NCBI RefSeq assembly: GCF_006496635.1
Contig: NZ_CP022958.1
Span: forward strand, 4,836,001 to 4,900,000
Source of the DNA: Azoarcus sp. DD4
GTDB lineage: Bacteria > Pseudomonadota > Gammaproteobacteria > Burkholderiales > Rhodocyclaceae
Direction: 5' to 3'
Length of the DNA: 64,000 bases
Below the pieces are notes generated by a model, which was not told the DNA's origin, did no database searches, and saw only the letters and a list, made by a program, of their open reading frames with translations. The translations under genes and the position numbers were made by a program. Positions 57,511 through 64,000 of the stretch are shown piece after piece. Numbering within the stretch: the first letter of the stretch is position 1; each line of letters starts with the position of its first letter.

Positions 57511-58755
57511 ATGCTTCCATTGCTCGTCCCGATCGCCGCGCTCCTTGCCGGCATCGCCCTGTTACTGCTCGGCACCGGTCTGCTCAATACCTTGCTGGCC
57601 CTGCGCGGCAGCCTCGAAGGCTACGCCGACGCGACGCTGGGTCTGATCGGCTCCGCCTATTTCGTCGGCTTCCTCGTCGGCACGGTGCTGGCGCCGCCGC
57701 TGATCCGCCGCATCGGCCATGTGCGGGCGTTCGCGCTGTTCGCGGCCGCGGTCGCCGCCTGCGTGCTGCTGCACGCACTGCTGGTGTCCGCACCGGTATG
57801 GATCGCGCTGCGGATACTGACCGGTACCGCACTGGTCGGTCTCTACACCGTGATCGAAAGCTGGCTCAACGGCCAGGCGCCGGCAGCCAGGCGCGGCCAG
57901 ATCTTCGCCATCTACATGGCGGTGAACCTCGGCGCGCTGGCGCTGGCACAGCAACTGCTGCGGCTGGGTTCGCCGGCCGGATTCGAGCTGTTCGCCGTCG
58001 CGGCCATCTTCGTCTGCCTGGCCTCGATGCCGGTCGCGGCCACCCGCCAGGCGCCGCCCGAGCTGCACACCACGCCCCGGCTCGGCCTGCGTGCCCTGTG
58101 GCAGACGGCGCCGATAGCCTGCGCAGGCGCCCTGCTGTCCGGTCTGGCCATGGGCGCCTTCTGGAGCTTGACGGCGGTATACGGCGGCCGCATCGGCCTG
58201 GACGAAAACAACGTGGCGATGCTGATGACGCTCGCCATCCTCGGCGGGGCACTGCTGCAGTGGCCGGTCGGCCGCTATTCCGACGCCGTCGACCGGCGCC
58301 GCGCGCTCGGCGTGGTGGCCGGCGCGGCGGCCGCCGCCGGCCTGTTGTGGGCAGTACTCGGCCTGTTCGGCGCCGCCGCGCTGGTCGGCGGCTTTCTCTT
58401 CGGCGCCGCAGCCTTCGCGGTATACCCGATCGCCGTCGCCCACCTCATCGACCACCTCCACCACCAGGACATCCTCTCCGGCAGTGCCGCACTGCTGCTG
58501 TTGCACGGCTTCGGCGCCGCCATCGGTCCGCTGCTGGCGGGCACAGCCATGGGCTGGCTCGGTCCGGCAGCGCTGCCGCTGCACTTTACCGCGATGCTCG
58601 GCCCGCTCGCCGCCTATGCCCTGTGGCAGGCCCGCCACGGCAGCGACGACATCGTCGAGGAGGCGGCGCATTTCGTGCCAATGCTGCGCACCTCGCCCAC
58701 CGTGCTGGAGATGATGACCCCGGCGGAATCCGAAACGCCGCCGGGGCATGGTTGA
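57511..58755 (+). CDS. MFS transporter (YcaD-like)
   Basis: 414 residues from ATG at 57511; the long upstream frame to 57325 is non-coding in look. Twelve membrane segments in two halves, with the GRYSDAVDRRRAL loop 8-9 motif and YFVGFLVGTVLAPPLIRRIGH as motif A. It is of the YcaD/UPF0226 kind. Substrate unknown. The glucosylglycerol gene starts 52 bases on. Confidence 0.9.
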   Translation: MLPLLVPIAALLAGIALLLLGTGLLNTLLALRGSLEGYADATLGLIGSAYFVGFLVGTVLAPPLIRRIGHVRAFALFAAAVAACVLLHALLVSAPVWIALRILTGTALVGLYTVIESWLNGQAPAARRGQIFAIYMAVNLGALALAQQLLRLGSPAGFELFAVAAIFVCLASMPVAATRQAPPELHTTPRLGLRALWQTAPIACAGALLSGLAMGAFWSLTAVYGGRIGLDENNVAMLMTLAILGGALLQWPVGRYSDAVDRRRALGVVAGAAAAAGLLWAVLGLFGAAALVGGFLFGAAAFAVYPIAVAHLIDHLHHQDILSGSAALLLLHGFGAAIGPLLAGTAMGWLGPAALPLHFTAMLGPLAAYALWQARHGSDDIVEEAAHFVPMLRTSPTVLEMMTPAESETPPGHG

Positions 58756-58807
58756 ACCTCAACAGTCGGCATCCGTGTCGGCGCTCATCCGCAAAGGAGA
58801 CCCGCCC

Positions 58808-61060
58808 ATGCTGCTCGCAACCGATCTCGACGGCACCCTGCTTGCAGGCCACCCCGAGTACCGCCAGCGCCTCTATCAACTGATCACCGCCCATCCCGAC
58901 ATCAGGCTCGCCTTCGTCACCGGCCGCGGACTGGAGGTGGTGCTGCCCATCCTGTCCGATCCCACCATCCCGGTGCCCGACTTCATCATCTGCGACGTCG
59001 GCGCAACCCTTGTCGACGGCCGCAGCCGCCAGCCGGTGCAGCCGCTGCAGGCCGAGATCGACGCGCGCTGGCCGGGCGAACGCGCCGTGGCCGAGGCGAT
59101 GGCCACCTTTCCCGCACTCGTGCGCCAGGAGGTTCCGCAGCAGCGGCGCTGTTCCTACTTCTGTGCAGCCGATGCCATCGGGCCCGATCTGCTCGCGGCC
59201 GTGGACGCGCTGGGCTGCGATCTGCTCCATTCCGCCGACCGCTACCTCGACGTCCTCCCGCGCGGGGTGAACAAGGGCAGCACGCTGGCCGCGCTGGTCG
59301 CCCACCTCGGCCTCGACCGCGACCAGGTGCTGGTGGCGGGCGACACCCTCAACGACCTGTCGATGTACGAGGCCGGCTTCATCGGCGTCTGTGTCGGCGA
59401 ATCGGAACCCGCGCTGCTCGATGCCACCCGCGACCGCGCCCGCGTGCTGCACGCCGAACACACCGGCTGCGGCGGCATACTCGAAGCCATCGCCCATTTC
59501 GGCTTTCTCGGCCCCGGCGGCGTCGAGGCCGAGCTGCGCGCGATGAAGGCACCGGGCAAATCGGAACTGGTGATGGTCTACCATCGACTGCCCTACGAGG
59601 AGAGCACCGTCGACGGCCGCATCGTGCGGCGGCAGCCGAGTTCGCCCAACGGCATCATCCCGACGCTGCTGTCCTTTTTCGGCGACGGTCGCAAGGGCTC
59701 GTGGGTGGCCTGGTCGATCCACGACGCCGGGCAGGCCCCGCCCTTCGAAACCCATACCCCGGTCGCCCCCGACCGCTATCCGGGCCTGGTCGCCGCCCGG
59801 GTGGCACTCAGCAAGGACGAAGTCGATACCTTCTACAAGCGCTTCTCCAAGGAAGCCTTCTGGCCGACGCTGCACACCTTCTGGGAGCGCGCGGTGTTCC
59901 GTGAGGATGACTGGGCGGTGTTCCTGACAGTGAACCGCCGCTTCGCCGAACGCACCGCGATGGAGGCCGCCGAGGGCGCAGTGGTGTGGATACACGACTA
60001 CAACCTGTGGATGGTGCCGGCCTACCTGCGCGAACTGCGCCCCGACCTGCGCATCGCCTTCTTCCACCACACCTATTTCCCCTCGGCCGACGTCTTCAAC
60101 GTGCTGCCGTGGCGGCGCGACATCGTCGGCAGCCTGCTGCAGTGCGACTACATCGGTTTCCACATCCCGCGCCAGGCGGAGAACTTCGTCGACGTGGCGC
60201 GCGGCGTGGCACCGCTGAAGGTGCTGGAAACCCGCGCCTGCGCGCCGCGCTACCTCACCTACGGTTGCGCCGTCGGGCTGGACGAGGTGACAACCGCGAT
60301 CGAAGTGCACGGCCGTCGCATCGGCCTCGGTGCCCATCCCGTCGGGCTCGACCTCGGCCGCGTACAGGCCGTGCTGGAAACCCCGGCCGCCGCTGCGCGC
60401 ATGGCGGCGCTGCGTAGCGAACTGGCGGGCGTGCGCGTCATCCTGTCGGTCGAGCGGCTGGATTACACCAAGGGCACGCTGGAGAAGATCCTCGCCTTCG
60501 AGCGCCTGCTGGACGCCCATCCCGAACTCACGGGCAAGGTCGCCCTGCTCGCCGTCTGCGTACCGGCGGCCAAGGAAATGACGGTGTACGACGAACTGCA
60601 GAACCGCATCGAGCAGGCCGTCGGCAGCGTGAACGGCCGCTTCGCCCGCGTCGGCTGGACGCCGGTGCAGTTCTTTTTCCGCGCCCTGCCCTTCGAAGAG
60701 GTGGTGGCCTGGTACGCGATGGCCGACGTGATGTGGATCACCCCGCTGCGCGACGGCCTCAACCTGGTTGCCAAGGAATACGTCGCCACCCAGGGCCTGA
60801 CCGACGGCCACGGCGTGCTGGTGCTGTCCGAATTTGCCGGCGCCGCCGCCGAACTGCACGGCGCGCTGCTCACCAACCCGCACGATCTCGACGATCTCAC
60901 CGCCAAACTCTACCTCGGCATCGCCATGAAGCGGGCCGAGGCCGAAGCCCGCCTGCGCGAACTGTTCGACGTCGTCCGCCACAACGACGTCGCACGCTGG
61001 GGGCAGGACTTTCTCGATGCGGTCCAAGCGATGCAGCCGAGCGCGGCGGGCACGCCGTGA
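58808..61060 (+). CDS. ggpS: Bifunctional glucosylglycerol-phosphate phosphatase/synthase (GgpPS)
   Basis: 750 residues from ATG at 58808 after AAAGGAGA. An N-terminal HAD phosphatase of about 250 residues (LLATDLDGTLLAG; VLVAGDTLNDLSMYEAG) is fused to a GT20 glycosyltransferase (VWIHDYNLWMVPAYLRE; SVERLDYTKGTLEKIL; LRDGLNLVAKEYVA). This is the fused form known from some Pseudomonas and related bacteria, which makes the compatible solute glucosylglycerol from ADP-glucose and glycerol 3-phosphate. A trehalose-6-phosphate synthase is the main alternative. Confidence 0.85.
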   Translation: MLLATDLDGTLLAGHPEYRQRLYQLITAHPDIRLAFVTGRGLEVVLPILSDPTIPVPDFIICDVGATLVDGRSRQPVQPLQAEIDARWPGERAVAEAMATFPALVRQEVPQQRRCSYFCAADAIGPDLLAAVDALGCDLLHSADRYLDVLPRGVNKGSTLAALVAHLGLDRDQVLVAGDTLNDLSMYEAGFIGVCVGESEPALLDATRDRARVLHAEHTGCGGILEAIAHFGFLGPGGVEAELRAMKAPGKSELVMVYHRLPYEESTVDGRIVRRQPSSPNGIIPTLLSFFGDGRKGSWVAWSIHDAGQAPPFETHTPVAPDRYPGLVAARVALSKDEVDTFYKRFSKEAFWPTLHTFWERAVFREDDWAVFLTVNRRFAERTAMEAAEGAVVWIHDYNLWMVPAYLRELRPDLRIAFFHHTYFPSADVFNVLPWRRDIVGSLLQCDYIGFHIPRQAENFVDVARGVAPLKVLETRACAPRYLTYGCAVGLDEVTTAIEVHGRRIGLGAHPVGLDLGRVQAVLETPAAAARMAALRSELAGVRVILSVERLDYTKGTLEKILAFERLLDAHPELTGKVALLAVCVPAAKEMTVYDELQNRIEQAVGSVNGRFARVGWTPVQFFFRALPFEEVVAWYAMADVMWITPLRDGLNLVAKEYVATQGLTDGHGVLVLSEFAGAAAELHGALLTNPHDLDDLTAKLYLGIAMKRAEAEARLRELFDVVRHNDVARWGQDFLDAVQAMQPSAAGTP

Positions 61061-61250
61061 ACACGCTGAGCATCACAGCCAGGCTGGCGATCCGCTACGG
61101 TGGCAGCGCGCGTACCATACGGAAGGACAGACCCGCCGCACGGTAGATTCGCCACCTTGCGTTGCGGAGCGTCGTGGCATGGACAGGGCCTGCAAGGGCC
61201 GTTTCCTGCCGCGGCGCCTGCCCCGACCCGTCCCTGGAAACACCTGCACG

Positions 61251-62024
61251 ATGACCACCGACACAACACTCGCCGCCGCCCTGGCAGAAGCGTGGCGCGG
61301 CGGCCGGCCGCTGACGGCCGACACCGCCACCCGGCTCGCCCCCGCCGACGAAGCCGGCGCCTACGCGGTCCAGCGCGAGATCGCGGCCACCCTCGGCTGG
61401 TTCGCCGAAGGCCGCCCGCATGCCTGGAAGATGGGCGCTTCGACCCGCACTGCGGAGCCCACCGCCTCCCCCATCGCCGACCGCGCCCTGCGCACGGCGC
61501 CGGTCGAACTCGGCCCGCGCGACCGCCACACCCTGGTCGGCGTAGAGGTCGAACTGGCCGTCCGCCTGGCGCGGCCGCTCGCGCCCGGTTGCAGCGCGGC
61601 CGAAGCGCGCGCCGCCGTCGGCGAGGTGTTGGCCGCCATCGAGATCTGCGATGTCCGGGCCGAAGCCTGGCCGACGCTGCCGCCCTTGTTCCGGCTGGCC
61701 GACCAGCAGATGAACGGCTGGCTCATTCTCGGCAGCGGCGTCGCCGACGGCTGGTCCGACGGCTACGCCGCCGGCGAAGTGGTGATGACGGTCAATGGTG
61801 CCGAACAGCTGCGCGCCCGCGCCGCCCACCCGCTGGGCGATCCGCTCTACCTGTTGCCCTGGCTCGCCGGCCACGCCGCCGGGCAGTACGCCGGCGGCCT
61901 GCAGGCCGGCGACATCGTCACCACCGGCACCTGGACCGGGCTCTACGCAGCCCGGCCAGGCGACCGCATCCATGCGGCCTTCGAGGGCATCGGCGAGGTC
62001 GCACTGAGCATCAGCGCCGAATAG
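61251..62024 (+). CDS. 2-Keto-4-pentenoate hydratase-family protein
   Basis: 257 residues from ATG at 61251 (MTTDTTLAAALAEA). FAH-superfamily hydratase fold of the MhpD/HpcG kind: WKMGAST, GVEVELAVRL with acidic metal ligands and GDIVTTGTWTGLYAARPGD. It would hydrate a dienoate or act on a related keto acid. The 190-bp gap before it holds no recognised signal. No meta-cleavage partners lie beside it. Confidence 0.85.
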   Translation: MTTDTTLAAALAEAWRGGRPLTADTATRLAPADEAGAYAVQREIAATLGWFAEGRPHAWKMGASTRTAEPTASPIADRALRTAPVELGPRDRHTLVGVEVELAVRLARPLAPGCSAAEARAAVGEVLAAIEICDVRAEAWPTLPPLFRLADQQMNGWLILGSGVADGWSDGYAAGEVVMTVNGAEQLRARAAHPLGDPLYLLPWLAGHAAGQYAGGLQAGDIVTTGTWTGLYAARPGDRIHAAFEGIGEVALSISAE

Positions 62025-62039
62025 ACCGCCCGGCACCGC

Positions 62040-64000
62040 TCAGCGGCGGAAGCGTCCCAGCGCGTCCTTGAGCGTGCCGGCGACACCGCGCAGCTGGGTC
62101 ACATCGGCCGCGTTGCGCGAGGCGATGGCGGTGGTTTCCTCCGCCATCTGCGCGATGCGCTCCACCGCGCGGGCGATCTCCTGGCTGGCCGCGCTCTGCT
62201 CCTGCGTGCTGTCGGCGATATCGCGCACCACGCTCACCGCGCGGCCGGTACGCTCGTCGATCGCTTCCAGCGCCGAGCCGGCCTGACGGGCCAGCTCGAC
62301 TCCGCCGCCGACACGGTCGCGCACGCTTTCCATGCGTTCGGCCGCGGCCTGGGTGTCGTTGACGATGGCGGCGATGGTGCCGGCGATCTCCTGCGTCGAG
62401 GTCGCGGTCCGCTCGGCCAGCTTGCGCACTTCGTCCGCCACCACCGCGAAGCCGCGGCCCTGCTCGCCGGCACGCGCCGCCTCGATCGCGGCATTGAGCG
62501 CCAGCAGGTTGGTCTGCTCCGCGATCTCGCGGATCACGCCCACCACCGAGGAAATCTGCTTGGACTGCTCGCCCAGCGCCAGCACGGTGTCGGCGCTGCG
62601 GCGGATGTCTTCGGCCATGGTTTCCATCTCGCGCGCGGTGCGGCCGACCACCTCATGGCCTTCGTGGCTGCCGGCCAGCGCTTCCTCGCCCATCCTGGCC
62701 GCCTCGCGCGCGTTGTCGGCCACATGGGTGATGCTGACCGACAGCTCCTCGACCGAGGCCGCCATGCCAGATGCCGCCTGCGACTGCGTGCTGGCGCTGT
62801 CGAGCAGGCCGCTGGAGCCCTTGTCCAGACGCTGGGCCGAGCCGCCGACCTCGTCGGCCGCGCGCGCGATCTCGTCCACCAGGCCGCGCACCTGGCCGAC
62901 GGTGGTGTTGAGCGCATGGCCGAGGCGCATCAGTTCGTTGTCGCTGCGGGCGTCGGCCTGCGGCACCTGCACGTGCAGGTCGCCGCGCCCGAGCTGCACC
63001 ACCGCGTCCGCCACCCGGCCGAGCGGCGCCAGCCGGCTGCGCACCAGCCAGCCGAGCACCAGCGCGATGACCGCCAGGCCGGCCACACTGACGCCGGCCA
63101 GGATCATGCGCAGGCGGACGCTCTCGGCGAGGAATTCGTCGGTCCAGCTGCCGGCGGTCACCTGGAAGTTCCACGACTTCGACCAGCCGACCACGCCCAG
63201 GCGTTCGCGCAGCTTGTCGCCGTCCAGCCACATGTAGCGACGGGTGCCGCCCTGCGATGCCGTGTTCTCGATCGCCGACTGGCGCGCCTCGCCCTGCAGG
63301 ATCTCGCCCATGACTTTGCCGCCGAAGCGCGGATGGACGACGAATTCGCCTATGGTTTCCGGGTTGCCGGTGGGGCGCACGATCACGATGTAACCGGTCT
63401 GGCCGACCACGACGCTGCCGTACAGGGCGCGGACGCGTTCGATCTCGCTCTTGAGGTTGATGCGCAGCGACAGCGCACCATAGGGCTTGCCGTCCGCGCC
63501 GACCAGCGGCTTGATGTTGCTGAGGTTGTATTCGCCGTTGCGCACCACCAGGCCCTGGCGGGCCTCGCCGCGCAGCACCGCCTGCGTGACCGGATCGTCG
63601 TCCGGCATGGCGCTGCCGGTCATCGACTTGTCGTCCTTCTTCAGCAAGGTCGCGGCGCGATAGACCTTGCCCTGCTGGATCACCAGGACCGCCGGATCTT
63701 CGCCGGTCAGCGTGCGGAAACGCTCCAGCAGCGCGGTGTTGCCGTTGAGGGTGACGCCGCCGGCGACCACCGCCGGCAGCTCGACACCGCCGGTCGACAC
63801 CGGCTCGGCGGTCAGCTGCGGCACGCCGCCGATGAACTGCTCGAAGAAGCGCAACTGGCGTTCGCCGCGCACCTTCACGCTTTCGAACTCGCTGTCGAGC
63901 GCACCGACGATGAGCTTCACTTCGTTCTGCAGTTCCAGCTCGGACTGGGCGATGGCTGCACGCTCGGCCATGACCGCGCTGAGGCCTATCATCAGCGCGA
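62040..64000 (-). CDS. Methyl-accepting chemotaxis protein (cut by right edge)
   Basis: At least 650 residues, with the N-terminal end beyond base 64000. A periplasmic Cache region (GKVYRAATLLKKDDKSM; YGALSLRINLKSEIERV), a membrane segment (VSVAGLAVIALVLGWLV), HAMP, and the signalling domain with the hinge EQTNLLALNAAIEAARAGE and RGFAVVADEVRKLAERT. It senses a small ligand in the periplasm. It lacks a C-terminal CheR/CheB-binding pentapeptide. Confidence 0.95.
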   Translation of the reverse strand, partial: ALMIGLSAVMAERAAIAQSELELQNEVKLIVGALDSEFESVKVRGERQLRFFEQFIGGVPQLTAEPVSTGGVELPAVVAGGVTLNGNTALLERFRTLTGEDPAVLVIQQGKVYRAATLLKKDDKSMTGSAMPDDDPVTQAVLRGEARQGLVVRNGEYNLSNIKPLVGADGKPYGALSLRINLKSEIERVRALYGSVVVGQTGYIVIVRPTGNPETIGEFVVHPRFGGKVMGEILQGEARQSAIENTASQGGTRRYMWLDGDKLRERLGVVGWSKSWNFQVTAGSWTDEFLAESVRLRMILAGVSVAGLAVIALVLGWLVRSRLAPLGRVADAVVQLGRGDLHVQVPQADARSDNELMRLGHALNTTVGQVRGLVDEIARAADEVGGSAQRLDKGSSGLLDSASTQSQAASGMAASVEELSVSITHVADNAREAARMGEEALAGSHEGHEVVGRTAREMETMAEDIRRSADTVLALGEQSKQISSVVGVIREIAEQTNLLALNAAIEAARAGEQGRGFAVVADEVRKLAERTATSTQEIAGTIAAIVNDTQAAAERMESVRDRVGGGVELARQAGSALEAIDERTGRAVSVVRDIADSTQEQSAASQEIARAVERIAQMAEETTAIASRNAADVTQLRGVAGTLKDALGRFRR

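Noticed and set aside
58586..61027. 813-codon frame antisense to the glucosylglycerol gene
   Set aside because: Same GC-driven artefact; the plus-strand protein has intact HAD and GT20 motifs.

Overview
The window is GC-rich, tightly packed chromosomal DNA from a betaproteobacterium. The order pilM-N-O-P-Q / aroK-aroB / dgt / gltB-gltD, with a divergent penicillin-binding protein 1a gene followed by cyaY, lptM and lysA, is a conserved betaproteobacterial backbone. The accessory content (aromatic-acid catabolism, a TRAP-type binding protein, a glucosylglycerol synthase, many signalling genes) suggests the Azoarcus/Thauera/Aromatoleum group of Rhodocyclales. That placement is inferred from gene content and order, not from a database match. 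I saw no rRNA, tRNA, insertion sequence, prophage or CRISPR array.

Regions. 0-1.1 kb: the 3' end of acetate kinase and a TSUP-family permease. 1.1-7.6 kb: the gltBD glutamate synthase operon, with a structured leader and a duplicated fragment of the gltD 3' end downstream. 7.6-15.4 kb, minus strand: a long, mostly overlapping block pilMNOPQ-aroK-aroB-dgt (type IV pilus assembly, early shikimate steps, dNTPase); pilP carries a frameshift at a G7 tract. 15.6-19.9 kb: ponA, cyaY, lptM, lysA. 20-29.8 kb: housekeeping genes (dacB, ubiD, pyrF, a sirtuin, a molybdopterin oxidoreductase, pyrE, exonuclease III). 30-34.2 kb: a two-gene phosphorelay made of a response regulator with an EAL c-di-GMP phosphodiesterase domain and a membrane histidine kinase. 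34.3-38.3 kb: the YqjD/YqjE/YqjK-like trio, then pyrimidine and purine salvage (uraA, upp, hpt). 38.3-45.6 kb: two small exported proteins, two tandem OmpR/EnvZ-type two-component systems and an HtrA protease preceded by a perfect PmrA/QseB-type box.

45.6-54.7 kb holds an aromatic-catabolism cluster: GST-type isomerase, TRAP binding protein, fumarylacetoacetase-family hydrolase, VOC protein, DUF2783 protein, MhpA-like flavin hydroxylase and metallo-beta-lactamase-fold protein, with a divergent IclR regulator. A second VOC protein, a dihaem cytochrome c and a cupin follow. The enzymes outline hydroxylation, ring cleavage, cis-trans isomerisation and hydrolysis, but no canonical ring-cleavage dioxygenase is present. 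54.6-64 kb: murB, an MscS channel, a PACE efflux protein, an MFS transporter, a fused glucosylglycerol-phosphate phosphatase/synthase, a hydratase-family enzyme and a chemoreceptor cut by the right edge.

The points most worth checking are the pilP frameshift at a homopolymer, the gltBD leader and duplicated gltD tail, the PmrA-like box before htrA, and the aromatic cluster with an uncertain ring-cleavage step.
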